From contig CM055101.1 of assembly GCA_029204225.1 (NCBI GenBank), forward strand, positions 35,517,648 through 35,581,647: a stretch of 64,000 nucleotides of DNA, read 5' to 3'. The translations under genes were made by a program, and so were the position numbers. Under the pieces are notes generated by a model that was not told the origin of the DNA, did no database searches, and saw only the letters and a program-made list of their open reading frames with translations. The DNA comes from Diphasiastrum complanatum. Lineage: Eukaryota; Streptophyta; Lycopodiopsida; Lycopodiales; Lycopodiaceae. Below, piece by piece: positions 36,910-51,074 of this stretch. The number at the start of each line of letters is the position of its first letter. Positions within the stretch are counted from its first letter, which is position 1.

Positions 36910-37160
36910 CTTGTTAAAAATAGTGTGAAAAACTTTCCGCGGCTGAAATTGCAGAAAAAATTGCAAAAAGTTTTCCGCAATTTCTCCCGTCATGGTAGGA
37001 ATCGCAGACAAAACTGTGGAAAAAAATTCCGCAATTTTTAGACATGGCAGAAATTGCGGATATTGTTGCAAATTGTGGAGAAAATTGCGGACAAAATTGT
37101 GGAAATTTTCAGCAATTTTTGCCATCATGGCAAGAATTGCAGATTTTTTTTTTACAATTT
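36910..37160. repeat. Left subterminal TTGCGGAAA-type repeats
   Basis: About eight variants of AATTGCGGAAAATTTT in both orientations. TTAAAAATAGTGT occurs here (36915) and at the opposite side (41192), linking both ends. Confidence 0.75.
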
Positions 37161-37203
37161 TTTGTCTAGCGTCGACCATAGCGTCGATTACCAATACTTA
37201 ATA

Positions 37204-37237
37204 GATGCTATGGTCGAGCAGCATCGACCATAGCATC
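37204..37237. repeat. Perfect 14-bp inverted repeat GATGCTATGGTCGA
   Basis: The arms 37204-37217 and 37224-37237 are exact reverse complements around GCAGCA. Related words (GCGTCGACCATAGCGTCGA, ATCGATGCTATGGTGGACGCTG) surround it, forming a cluster from 37167 to 37295. Confidence 0.85.
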
Positions 37238-37429
37238 CACTAAGTTCTGGAAATCGATGCTATGGTGGACGCTGCTAGCGTCGATTACTAGAAGCCGAAT
37301 TGTTGGTGTGTCGCGGTTTCTTTTCATTTTGATTTTCGATTTTTGAGCGCGAAGAGGAGGATATTTTTGCGCCTAGCGGTGGTGCTGCTCTCTATGGCTC
37401 TTCTAATGATGCTTGATCCTTCTTATGCT

Positions 37430-37740
37430 TTTTTGTCACACCCAAGCTCTCTACCTTTTCGCCTTAGCCAGGGCTTGGAGAAAAATTGGAGCATTGGACA
37501 AAAAGGTGAGCACCATAGCCAACATTCAAAAGTTCACTTGTTTTTCTTTGATACATTTGTGTTTATTGTTGTTTATGTTCTTTTGTCACAGCCAAAGCTC
37601 TTTACCTTCTCACCATAGCCAAGGCTTGAGCAAAAAGTTGAGCATTGGACACAAAGGTAAGCACCAAAGCCAACATTCAAAAGTTTACTTGTTTTGCTTT
37701 GTTACATTTGTGTTTATTGTCGTTTATGTTCTTTTCTCTC
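37430..37740 (+). repeat. Tandem repeat, period about 150 bp
   Basis: The stretch with GTCACA-CCAA-GCTCT, CATAGCC-AGGCTTG, GCATTGGACA and CCAACATTCAAAAGTT occurs twice (from about 37434 and 37585). Short frames through it read similar peptides twice but look noncoding. Further on, CTCTCATTGACACTCTTTTG recurs at about 37741 and 37967, with CTCACATTGACACTGTTTT at about 38131. Confidence 0.8.
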
Positions 37741-38022
37741 TCTCATTGACACTCTTTTGTTTTTTTTTTCATCAGAGTTAAAGCTTCTCAAAAGCTTTCA
37801 AAAGCTTGAGGCAAAGCTATTTAAAAGCTTGTAAACCTTTTCAAAGAGAGCATAAGAAAGCTTCTCAAAAGGAGTAAAACTATTTAAAAGGGTGTAAAGC
37901 TTGGAGTAGGGTTTGGAGTAAAATAAGTTTTTTGAAAACCTTGATGACTCTCTATCCTTTTATCTCTCTCATTGACACTCTTTTGTTTCCCTTTCATTAG
38001 AGTTAAAGTAGTTCGAGTAAAG

Positions 38023-38137
<115 letters not shown>

Positions 38138-38674
38138 TTGACACTGTTTTTTCTCACTTTTATCATAGTATCCTCAGTTTGGAGTAAAGTTTCTTGGGGT
38201 AAAGCTTTTGAAACAAAGCTTTTGGAGACAAGGTGAGCATTGTTTATTGTGAATCTTGTTTCTTTGTTTTGTTGAAATATTGTTGTTTTGTTTTGTTAAA
38301 ATCTTGTTGCTTTGTTTGTGGGTATTTTCTTTTAATTGAAACTTTCTAAAATAATGTGAAGATCATATGCTACAGCTTGATAAAGATAAATGTTTTAAAA
38401 TCATGAAAACAACTAAGATAGTTAAAAGGGCTTTAGCATTTAGAGTTTAGATTAAAAGATTTATAGAAAGGATATACATGAGGACATGATATAAGAGATT
38501 TAGGGTAAAAGATTTAAATTAAATATATAGAAACAGTGGATCAAAGGTAAGGATTATCAGAAAGAAATTGAATAAAAAGAGGATAAAGTTTATGTTTAGG
38601 TTTGTAGTTATAGTTAATTTTATGTTTTATATTCATCATTGTTATCTTAATCGTAGTTCACTTTTAATATGTAG

Positions 38675-40602
<1,928 letters not shown>

Positions 40603-41149
40603 ATGAAGATGATGAAAAGTTTATCCTAGCTTAGTTCGCTTTCTCATTTTTTCTTTCTCTCTCTCCATCTCTTTCTTTTGAAACTTGGTACGGTCCTAGC
40701 TATCTACATAAAGAGAGGGAGAGGGAGAGAGACAAAGAGAGAGAAAGAGAGAATGAGATATATTCCTTATTTCAGTTTTAATCATGCATCATGTTGTTGT
40801 AGAGGAGGATCCAATGCTACAACAGTTGGATTCAGCTCAGCCGTTATCTATAGTTAAAGAGATTTAACCTCACTTGTTTCTAAGAGTCTAATTATTGCAC
40901 ATGTACTTTGAGACATAAGACAATGCATGAGATGTCATACTCTAAATTGTGAAAGCCTTATAAAAAGTATGGACCTCATTAGAGAGATAGAGATAAGTTT
41001 TCTTACAATTTCAGAATCTTTTTCGTATGTCATGTAGCGTGCAACTATAGAGAAGGATCCGACGCCATGACAGTCATGTTTAGCTCAACCGTTATTTGAG
41101 GTAAAGAACTTGTTATCGAGGTTTAGGGTTTAGGTTTGGTGATATTTTT

Positions 41150-41686
41150 TGCAATTTAAGCCAACAGAAATTCATTTCCGCAATTTTTTTTAAAAATAGT
41201 GTATAAAAATTGTGAAAAATAAATTCGCAATTTGTATTCTATTGCGAATTTATTTTTCGCAAAGTTTTGATACTATTTTGAAAAAAATCACGAAAATGAA
41301 TTTTCGTAATTTTCTTTCACAATTTTTGCACAAAAAATTGCGGAAATGAATTTTCGCAATTTTTTTGACAATTTTTGCCCAAAAAATCTGGCAAAAAATA
41401 TCAACCAAACAAATTGTGAAAACAAATTGTGGAAATAAATCCACAATTATTATGCCAAAAAATTGCAGGTGGGTTTTCGCAATTTTTTTCATTGTTAATT
41501 TAGCCATAAAAATCACGAAAAATTAGCCAAAAAAATTGCGGGTTTGAAATTGCAGATTTGCCAAAAAAAAATTGCGAAAATCATTTTTGCAATTTTTTTG
41601 ACAAAAAAATGACAAAAATTGTGGAAATTTCCGCAATTTTGGCCATTTTTTTTTTTTTGCAAATTTTGCCACCTTTTCTTGTAGTG
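41150..41686. repeat. Right subterminal repeats and CACTA terminal inverted repeat
   Basis: More than ten AATTTTCGCAATTTTT-type units in both orientations run up to the terminal repeat at 41674-41686. The three bases after it (ACG) would be the 3-bp target duplication, but no matching left end was seen. Confidence 0.8.
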
Positions 41687-41689
41687 ACG

Positions 41690-42240
41690 TATTAATGGGT
41701 TTAGACTGAAGAAATACTATTTTTGACCAGAATTTTTTTTTATTCTTATTATTTTCTAGTATTTTTTTTGAAATTAATCGCAAATTTTCTTTTATCTTTT
41801 CTAATATTTTTTGCAACTTCTCTTTTATTTTTTTAAGAAATTTTTGTGAGATTTTCTGGAATCTTCCAACATTTTTCATAATGTCTCGTAAAATTTTCGA
41901 GAATTTTTCTTGACTTCCCTCAATCTTTCAATATAATTTTTAAAGTATTTTTGAGAATTTTTCGCGACACTAAATTTGTTAATCAAATTTTCGTGAATCG
42001 TTTTCGAGAATTTTTCTAGAATCTTTTCTAGCATTTTCTCCAGTTTTTCAAGAAATTTTTTAGTATGTTGCTAAAATTTTCGAGAAATTTTTGTGAGTTT
42101 CTGTATCATTTTTTTTAGGTATCTGCGAGAGAGTTTCGTGAAACTTTCTAGATTCTATCTAGCATATTTTCGAGAATCTCTTGACCTACTTTTTGTATTT
42201 TTCCATTAAGATGATGGCCATGTGATCATCATTTTTCACA
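41690..42240. other. AT-rich stretch with repeated TTTTCGAGAATTTTT words
   Basis: No gene. At least four variants of TTTTCGAGAATTTTTC occur (about 41896, 42004, 42078, 42165). Each contains TTCnnGAA with an imperfect third unit. Low-complexity AT sequence alone may explain them. Confidence 0.5.
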
Positions 42241-43940
42241 CGTGTGTACGCTCACATATCAAAACAGATATTGTTTTTTCTTAATTTAATTCTTTTCTTT
42301 TTACAAATGGTCTTCCGTCATTAAAGATCGATCTGTCAAATCATAGTTTTAAACACTGAGTCATGCACGTCCTCCATAAATGGGATGATGTCATGTCACC
42401 ATGCCACGTCATCATCCCTTCCACACCGCTACTGCATAACATAGTTATTTTCCATTTTCTTTCCTACACTTTCTTCTTGCGATTACATGCTTTCATGCAC
42501 TCATTATCTTTGCAATCAAAGCACTCTCATACGAACTTTTGCAATCTACAGAGCTGTCGTCAAACATTCGACCAATGGCTTCCAGATTAAGTTCTAGTTC
42601 TACTATAATTTGGAAAACATGCACAGGAATCCGCTTGGCATCCATCCAGTCTTATTTGGATCAATGCAGGTTGAGTAATCTGAAAGTAGATCCTTCTATA
42701 ATCTTATCTGAAGTAAGTACTGAATTTATGAACTCCATCCACTCAATCTCTGAGGTGGACTTCAACGTTCATGTGCGAGGAAATTTTTTCATCATTACTG
42801 AAGACCTGTTTTGCACAGCCCTTGGGTTACCTTTGGATGGGAAGATGGTTTCAACAAACAAAGACTCAATGGATGAAGTGGCACATTTTTTGAACAATTG
42901 TTTCGTATCCACGAAGGGGTACAAAATTTCAATGATCAAGAATACAACATTTAAGCTGTTCTGTAAATACGCGAATCAAAGCAATATTTTTGCTGGATGC
43001 GGATGCGACAATTTTAGTCCAAAATTTTGGCTATATATTGGACGCGTTAGCGGGTAATCTAGTTTGCTTCGGCGTTATTACCTACAAGGCTTTTTTTTGC
43101 GATGGATTAAGCATCAAAAGTTTTCTGGCGTTGGAGCACATGTTTCTCGATTGTGTGCCCATTTTGACATTTTGATCGAGCAAGAGAAAACAATGATGAC
43201 GGGAAGGATGTTGGCTCCCAAGCCAATTGATCTTTCCAGCATCCTGTCTGTCCCTATTCCGGTTACACTAGATGATGCACCAACAATCGAAGTGGCAGCT
43301 ACCACTACTATGGAGATTGATGCTGCACCATCCCAACCAGATACAGTTTCAACTATGGCAATGGATATAGATGGAGCTGTTGCTGCTACTGCTGATTCTT
43401 CAAAGTTAGCATCTGCTTCCACATCTCAGAAGCAATAGAGTGCATCCACCTCTAATGATGATGCAACCCAGTCTGACACATCAGAGAAAGCATGAGCAGC
43501 TGCTGAAGGCGACCCTGGGGCACCTATTGAAGATGAAGATGAACCAGACAACCAACCCCAGTGGTTTCGAACCATGACAGAGAAAGCCAAAAATCTAGTG
43601 GCTGAAGTGTACGAGTTGGACAAGTAGATTACCATGGAGTTTGTTAACTCAGAAAGGAGATGCCAAGATGATCTAAAGGCGTCTTACGAGAAGATCGATT
43701 CACTCGAATCAGACAACATGAAGCTGATTGAATGAAATCGTTCTCTCGAAACACAGCTTCAGACTCTAATAAACGAAGCTGATTTTTTGAAGAAGATGAA
43801 TAAGGCAATTGAGGCCAAGTCTGACAATTTTCAAACTCAAAATGATTCTTTGAAACAACAACTTTTGGCTGAAAATCAACATAACGTTGCCCTCCAGAAA
43901 TATTTGTAGGAGGAGCGAATGACGAGAATAAAGATAGAAG

Positions 43941-44116
<176 letters not shown>

Positions 44117-44550
44117 TGTGTGCACCAATGCAGGGTAAGTCACAGTAGACCTCACGAAGCTGAACCAGCTCCAAGGCCAGATGCTCAAAATTTTTTGAGT
44201 CAAGTTCTTGCAACCGCTTGAGGATGCGAAGGCTTCCAAAAATGTTGCTTATTGTCTTCATTCTGCAAAAATTGAAACTCTTTGATTCGAATATATTCTA
44301 CAACATACATAGCTGAAGAGCCTATGTATAACTTTGCTGATGTGAAAGGCATGACCTGGAACTTACCTTGGATTATGCCCCAACAGAGACATCCTTTCTG
44401 TTCGACAGAGAGCTGGGCCCATAACCCAAGAAAGTTGTCCTTCTCCCAAGGTCGCTTTCATTCGTCGAAGGTGATATCTACTGCGCCTGGTAGCATCATG
44501 TAATCCACACGCCATTATAATTCAATATTAAATGCATGTGGACACCATTT

Positions 44551-44847
44551 TCAGAAGCGTTCAGCAAATGCACGGAATCTGTCAACACATACCTTCGACT
44601 GATTGCGTCGTGTTCGCTTTGGCTGTGTGGATGCAGTTGCCAAGTCCTGAGTTTGCAACTCAGCAGCCAGCTTCTGATCTTCCAATTGTTGCTTGAGATT
44701 CGATAGCTCCTGCTCGAGCTTGTCGAGATTCGCGACAGCCTCTAAATATTCAGGATGGTTTGAGGCTCCGGAACAAGATGGCATAGCTTGAAGTTGTTGT
44801 GTGAGGTCATCAATGCGAAGCAGGGCTACAAGATGGGGTGGCTTCAC
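44551..44847 (-). CDS. Antisense coiled-coil ORF of unknown origin
   Basis: A 98-codon minus-strand frame (MKPPHLVALLRIDDLTQQLQ) includes a heptad-like stretch ANLDKLEQELSNLKQQLEDQ followed by a basic end PKRTRRNQSK. It overlaps the plus-strand broken ORF. It resembles coiled-coil C-terminal parts of env-position ORFs and may be a piece of another element inserted in reverse. I do not know its function. Confidence 0.4.
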   Translation of the reverse strand: MKPPHLVALLRIDDLTQQLQAMPSCSGASNHPEYLEAVANLDKLEQELSNLKQQLEDQKLAAELQTQDLATASTQPKRTRRNQSKVCVDRFRAFAERF

Positions 44848-45412
44848 TCGAGAGCTCCTTCAGCTCAGCCAACTCTTCCTCAACAAGGAAAGTTGCAATT
44901 TCAGCTGTACAAACCACAAGCTGTTGCGGATCTAGGTGAATTCGATGATGCCGGGTTGTTGATTAATATTAATATGGCTTATCCAGAAATATTTAGCCTT
45001 TATGTGGATTGGGAGCGAAATCTTGTAGATTATTTTGCAAAAATTCGACACAATCTGCAAATCAGAAGGAAGTCATTTCGCTACAAGTAGTTCTGTACAT
45101 ATTCATTTTGGCAGTTTGGTACTTTCGCGGCAAAGACATTATTTTTCGTTCAAAATCTTTATGTTAAAAGCTCTTTTATTAGATTTTTAGCTCGTTACTG
45201 TAAAAAAAGTCACCCTTCGTAGTGATTCAGACGAAGATACAAAGTTAACTCAGGAGTTGTTCGATGGAACATTGCTCTCGTTCAAGTTAGAAGAATTCGA
45301 CAACTTACCAGTTGGCCGTTATACAAAATCAAAAGAAGACTTGTTGTTGATCGAAGCTCAACAAAACTTGGAGTTTGCTCAGAAATTATATGAAGAATTG
45401 AATCGTTCATAA

Positions 45413-47372
45413 AACATCCATTCATGCCTTTGTTGTGCTGATGTTTCTATGGGATGCTGAATTTTTGAAGTTTAAAGATGTTTTGAAGTTTGATTCCAGT
45501 TTTCATCAACAATTCAAAGATCAACTCAAAACAACCTATTAAATTAAAGAAACAGCAAGACACATATTCTTTAAGACGAAGAAATATCTAAAGGACAAAG
45601 TATACGAAGAAATATCTTTTCGCCTTAACGAAAATATGAAGAACAGAATGTTTCGCGAATAATCCTCAAAAAGAATATGTTATGTTCACGAGGACGTTTT
45701 ACATTTGAGGAAGAAAATATATATGATGCCACCTTATTGTTAAAAATTGAATATCAACATAAATATGGCATGATATACTCGAAAATGAAAATATGAGCTG
45801 GTTAAGTATACATCATGAAGGGGCCTAAGTCATTTTTTGGGAATATATCTCCTAAGTACTTGCCTTGTAATTAAGGGCAAGACCTTTAATAGGAAAGACA
45901 TTGCCTTGGATAACCTTTACTAGGTCGTCCACACGAAACGACTAGATACGAAAAGACAAGTTAAACTAGAGTAACTTTAACTCTTAGTTAAATATACCTT
46001 TCATGGTATAATTGAACGTATACATAGTCTAATTGTTAACTAGACCCTTTTGCAGGTGCGACACACCTGTTGTTTAAGAGGTGTGTTTGTTCGTCCCATA
46101 GAACATATATAGATCTCACACTTCAGTCTCGAGCATCGAGAGAGAAGAGTTTATGCATATGCAAGAGATTGAAGAAGTGAATAGAGTTCTGTGAGTTATT
46201 CTCTCTTATCTCAATTCTCCGCACTACTGAGTGTGAGTGATCTTGAGTCTGCTAACAATCTCTAACGCATTACATAAATTACTCTCTGATCAGACAAACT
46301 CTCTAGTGCATTACAGTCGTTTGTTGTGTATCTGTAAAGCATGCTCTAAAGAACTGTCTTAAAATCATCTTATTCGTCTGTCGCGAATACTTTCTTTTCG
46401 GCACTCAAATAACAATTATCTTTGGTACAATCTAGCACGATCATTGATTAAAGCTGTATGTATACATATGAGATGATAGTCCCTGTCTGAAGAATTGAGT
46501 CTTTGATCTGTTTTCCTGATTGTCACTGACATAAGTTTCTAACGTGCTCTAAAACCATTCGTGTTCTTTAACCATTAATTTGGACTTTAGTTGTTGAGGA
46601 CTTCTGTCTAGAAATGAACAGTTCGCGAACACGATTAATTAATTGTCTGTACAATCGCGAATACATCGAACATTTCTTGACTCTCTGTTGACACCTTAAT
46701 CAGCCAGAGTGTAGTACTGTTGTACTATTCTGATAACATCTCATTTGTAGAACGCGTTTCATTCAATTTGATAGAGGCCAGATTGTTGTTTTGAAAATTA
46801 TCAACACAACACACCCAAATATAAGTAATACTGGTTACTTTTTAATGTCTGTCGACAACCAGAATAACACTCAAAACCACTTGTCATAAATTGTACCAAA
46901 AACATAACTTTCTAACGCTGTCCTTTGTGGGAACGACACTATTTGCTACAAAATCTATATTAACCTTGTTGGTATAGTACAACAACTATCTCAACGGAGG
47001 ATCAACAGGCCTCAGCCTCCCAGGGCTCTCGTTCGATATTGGCCAGCCGAGTGTTCTGCAAACTTAAAAGCGTAGAGGAGAAAATTGATGAATTTCTTGT
47101 CCAATATCCTTACGAATCCTCACATGGTGGGTGGCAGATCACATTTATTGCTAGGGAAATAAAAGAGAATGAGATCGCATGCTTCCCAACTTTGGCACCA
47201 CAACCTGCATGGTGGTAGCATATATTCGAGAAAACTCCATCGACCATCAGGGCGTACGTGTCCAGTCCGTGGACATTGCGGATCAACCCCCACTACGTCC
47301 CCATTCCACGCCGACACAAATGGGCATAGTGCGGGATGCCTTTGGACTAGTGTACCATCAAAACGCTCAACT
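45413..47372 (+). mobile_element. Possible 3' LTR of the plus-strand env-bearing element
   Basis: Region 45780-46960 looks LTR-like. It has a TATA candidate (ACATATATAGATC, about 46104-46116) followed by TTCAGTCTCGAGCATCGAGAG, and ends with CTTTGTGGGAACGACACTATTTGCTACA, resembling the right edge of plant Gypsy LTRs. No paired LTR was found, so ends are unknown. No gene is seen in 46960-47372. Confidence 0.4.
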
Positions 47373-47611
47373 TGTCTGAGAAACTTGAATTGAAATGTGT
47401 GGAAGCACTATAGGAGCACGTTGGATTAGTAGGACCTAGATACTCGACTGCAGATCACAGACACTGCAACAATCAATCAAAAAATAATAGATGGAACACA
47501 ACAATCAGAGATAAAAGAACGTAAGTATTTGTATTCAAATTTGTTTAAGAGTGAGTCGTTCAATGTCTCGCTCGTTGGTGGCTTGACGCTCCTCTTACAA
47601 TGTTGTATCTG
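47373..47611 (-). repeat. 3' LTR of the compact Copia element
   Basis: Starts TGTCTGAGAAACTTGAA on the plus strand and shares ACCTAGATACTCGACT and CTTGACGCTCCTCTTACAATG with the right copy. It contains an insertion (TTTGTATTCAAATTTG-like, near 47528) absent from the other copy. Confidence 0.85.
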
Positions 47612-47619
47612 CTTCTCCT

Positions 47620-49640
47620 TAATGCTTTAGTAAAAATATATGTTGTCATATCTTGGGTCCGATAGTACTACAAGTCAACCTCTCTGTTGAGAGCTTTGCT
47701 TCTGACATAGTGAATTTAATTTCAATGTGCTTGCTCCTACATTACAGGAGTTCCTGAGTACAAAAGGGCCCTATAAGAAATGCCACGTAGGATGGACGAA
47801 TTCGTCAAAATTAATTTAATATAAGAAGTGTCTGCCCGTAGTAGTTCGAATACAAAACCGCTCTGGTTACATGGTTAACTAGAAAAATCATGCCTCGAGA
47901 GAAATAAACTCTTGGGAGAAGAGAGAGTGGGGACAAGAATTGAAAAGAAGAGCACCAACTACATTACACTATAGATGAACTAGAGGAAAAATAGATGGAC
48001 GTCGTTATAACATTTGCATCAATTAGCAGTCACCATCTTTGAATGCTACATAAAACACCTACATCTCTCGAGAGTAAAGAGAGATGGCAAGGTATTTGCT
48101 TGCTTCCAAGATTGTCCTTCTAGACTCTGGATAGCTTTTTGATATGTTGTCAGTTCTTCAGCAAAGCTGTAGTATTTGACATCTGTGTCTTCACTTCACT
48201 GAAGATTGTCAATGTATCGATATGGAGGTCTTCTTGTTCTTGTTGACATTCTGGGTCTTGTTTGTCACTGCTGGTTTGTGTCTTCTTCGATAGGTTTGTC
48301 TTCAGCTTCTTGCTCTGGAGTCTATGGCTTGACATTCTAGTTTGATGTCTGGCGTCAATCTCCCTCTTCAATTGGTAGTAGTGTGAAGATTTCATGGCCT
48401 TTTGCTTCCTTCATTCCAAGAAATGTCGATTCTTCAAACTTCACGTCTCTGCTCGTTACCACCTTCTTTGAGGTTGGATTGTAGAGTCGATAGATCTATG
48501 AGCCATTCAAATATTCGACCATGACTGTTTGCACTGACTTTTATTGAGCTTGCTTCTTTTTTCTTTTGGTATATGCATGTATGTTGGACATCCAAACACA
48601 CGTAAATATGACAGATTAGGCTTTTCACACGTCCACATTTTGTACGATGTTTTGTCTTCTAGGGTTGTTGTTGTCGATATGTTCTACAAGTGTACAACTG
48701 CTACAATTGCCTCGGCCCAGAACTGACCCGACAATTGTGCTTGTGCCATCATGCATCTTGCTCCTTCGACAAGCGTCCTGTTCCTTCTTTCAGCTATACC
48801 ATTTGTACTGTGGTGTGTAAGCAGGTGTGAATTGATGCCCGATTCCTCATTCTTGGTAGAAGTTTGAAAACTCCTTGCTCGTGTACTCACCTCCATTGTC
48901 GGACTTGATCTGCACTTTCTTGGAGGTGTGTCTTTCTGCAAATGCCACGAACATCTTGAAAGCATCAAATACTTCAGATTTTTTCTTTAAGTAGTAGATT
49001 GTCATCATCCGACTGTAATCATCGATGAAAATCAGGAAGTATCTCAATTCAAAGAGGGAGTCGACTTTCATCTATCCACAGACATGAGTGGATGAGCTCA
49101 AGGATGTCCTTGTCTCTTCTTCCCTCATCTGCAAATGGACTTCGATGCTACTTTCCTTTTTGAAAAGCTTCACAGAAGTCAGTGTCTGGATTTGTAACTC
49201 TCAAACCACTTACAATCTCCTTTCTAGTCATGACTTCTCATCTACAGATGATACATTCTTCTGTGCCGAAGATGATTTTCATTTTCAGATGCATTCAGTA
49301 TGCTATCATAGTTGTTGATAATTTTAGCTTGGTACAGGTTACCTTGTCTGGACCCGATAGTCAATAGCTTGTTTGATTTTTTCTTGCATACATTGCCATC
49401 AAACAAGACTCGTATTTTGAGATCTGCCATATTCGATACGGATAGTAGGTCTCTTCTTAGTGTAGGTATGTACAGTGCTCCTCAAAGCTCTACATGTCTT
49501 GATAATGTACGTAAGTGTAGAGTCCTGATGCCTTCGCCATCATGTCAGCTCCCGTCGCCTAGTATCACCGCTCCTGCATTGTCGAGTTTTCTATAGTTGA
49601 TCAAGACATTTTTGCTGCAGGTGACGTGCGAAGTTTTTCC
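47620..49640 (-). pseudogene. Copia pol: protease, integrase, RNase H end, no RT
   Basis: Protease motif IDSGKTSHVTCS lies near 49600-49645 (minus strand). The linker before integrase is at 49242-49430 (LKIRVLFDGNVCKKKSNKLL). The integrase core at 48847-49071 has FLIFIDDYSRMMTIYYLKKK and IKSDNGGEYTSKEFSNF, giving two of three acidic residues. It continues through shifted frames to TSRDVKFEESTF near 48420. RNase H ends with SKHIEIKFHYVRSKAL and TQDMTTYIFTKALRRS, in one frame with a stop, at 47620-47750. The sequence between about 47760 and 48140 is unrelated. The reverse transcriptase palm is absent. Confidence 0.85.
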
Positions 49641-49722
49641 TGAGTCAATTACTACATCATAGTCATGCTGCACATAGCTGGTTGAAGCCTCATCGAATAT
49701 CGTGAAGGCTTCGTCGTTCTTC

Positions 49723-50400
49723 TCAGTTGCCTTTGACGATTTTGCAACATTGGATTTTTCTGCTCTGTTTTTTCTTTTGGGTTATGTTGACATTCATATG
49801 GTGAATGTCTTTTTTTCTTGCAGTGCACACAAGAGATTGTCGGGGTGTCGGCTGAGTGTCCCGACTTGTGACAATGATCGCAGGTAGAGGTTTGTTTTTT
49901 GTGGCTCCCTCTTGTTGAAGACTTTGATTGGGTCTTGTTGAGCTTGGGTCTTGCCTTTTCTTTTTTCTTCTTTTCTCTTGTAAAGAGGCCTTCTCTTGGT
50001 CACTGCTTCCTTCTCCTTTATCTCTCATCAGTCTTTCATTTGCGACTAGACTGATAACTTGTTCGAATGTCATCTCTGGTAAGCTCAAGATGAGCGTTCT
50101 CAACGGATGATATGATGTAGGTAGAGATCTCATGAAGTACATCAGCTGCTGTGGTGCTGGGACCTGGTGCTTCTGTCCAGATGCAGAAAGTTGAGAAAAG
50201 ATTGTTCTGATCCTCTTAAGCGCATCCTTCCTGATCCATTCTGCTCTCCTCGGGTCTCCCTTTGGAGGCTTTTCTTCTGTGAGATCGGTCAATGACCAAA
50301 TCCCTTCGCCCTTTAAGAGTGTTTTGATCTTGAGCTTCCATACTTGATAGTTTGAGCCATCAAGATTGATTGCAATCCTAGTTTGAATTGTAGTAGCCAT
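49723..50400 (-). CDS. Copia gag with shortened middle
   Basis: The frame begins MATTIQTRIAINLDGSNYQV. It continues WKLKIKTLLKGEGIW, typical of the gag N-terminal domain, and TSYHPLRTLILSLPEMTFEQ, typical of the UBN2/gag-polypeptide end. The 225 residues are open, but the segment between FSQLSASGQ and QQLMYFMRSLPT is shorter than usual, so about 50 residues are likely deleted in frame. A basic tail KRRKKKRQD follows. The expected zinc knuckle is in other frames near 49820-49880 (CDHC...C). The start is the first Met, about 20 bp from the PBS. It would form the particle shell of the element. Confidence 0.8.
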   Translation of the reverse strand: MATTIQTRIAINLDGSNYQVWKLKIKTLLKGEGIWSLTDLTEEKPPKGDPRRAEWIRKDALKRIRTIFSQLSASGQKHQVPAPQQLMYFMRSLPTSYHPLRTLILSLPEMTFEQVISLVANERLMRDKGEGSSDQEKASLQEKRRKKKRQDPSSTRPNQSLQQEGATKNKPLPAIIVTSRDTQPTPRQSLVCTARKKDIHHMNVNITQKKKQSRKIQCCKIVKGN

Positions 50401-50420
50401 ATTGTGTTATCTAATAAATC

Positions 50421-50433
50421 GGCTCTGATACCA
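50421..50433 (-). other. Copia primer-binding site (initiator tRNA-Met)
   Basis: The plus strand reads GGCTCTGATACCA, the exact complement of TGGTATCAGAGCC. It abuts the LTR end without a spacer on the minus strand, as in many plant Copia elements. Confidence 0.93.
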
Positions 50434-50649
50434 TGTCCGAGAAACTTGAATGTGCGAAGGCGCTACAAGAGTGCATTGGATTAGCAAGACCTAGATACTC
50501 GACTAAGATCACAAACACTGCAGCAATCAATCAGAAAATAATATATGCAATGCAACAATTAGAGATGGAAGAACATAAGTATTTGAGAGTGAGTCATTCA
50601 GTGTCTCGCTCCTTGGCGACTTGACGCTCCTCTTACAATGTTGTATCTG
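50434..50649 (-). repeat. 5' LTR of the compact Copia element
   Basis: Second LTR copy; its TG end (plus coordinates 50434-50435) touches the PBS. The outer limit is set by the end of similarity to 47611. Confidence 0.85.
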
Positions 50650-51074
50650 ATTCTCTGCAGATCTCTATGCTATTGTATGCATTGCATGCATTTTATATTG
50701 CATACCCTATTTTGAATTTTAACCTATACTTATGTCTCACCAGGTGAAATTACAATATAGATTAACTAAGCATTACAAGAGAGGTTTAAGTTAAACTATT
50801 GGTTAGCCGTCCCTATGGTAACATTGCTTTGGCTACTGAGCGTGATAGTACAATGCCTCCACGCTCATCGAGCTGCAGTCCACGCCTCTAACTCGACTTG
50901 TCCGACTATTTGTATACTTCAAAGTTGAGTCCCCTGCCAGTCACTTCGATGTCGATGACTTCAGTGAATTTGGCTTCAGCTTTGGCTTTGGTTGCAAGGG
51001 CTCTTGTCGGTCACTTCGATGTCGGTGACTTCGACTTCGGCCACTTTGGGGAATGCCAGGGAATGGTTGCATGA
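50650..51074. other. No gene seen; short GA/TC-rich repeated words
   Basis: CACTTCGATGTCG(A/G)TGACTTC occurs twice (50942 and 51011), a small local repeat. No frame is supported. Confidence 0.4.

Larger units (their letters stand above)
47373..50649 (-). mobile_element. Compact non-autonomous Copia element with both LTRs
   Basis: Two direct repeats of about 220-240 bp (47373-47611 and 50434-50649) flank gag, protease, integrase and the end of RNase H, all on the minus strand. A PBS for initiator tRNA-Met lies directly inside the right LTR. Reverse transcriptase is missing between integrase and RNase H, so it could move only with help. The LTRs differ at many positions, so the insertion is not recent. 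I saw no clear target-site duplication. Confidence 0.88.
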
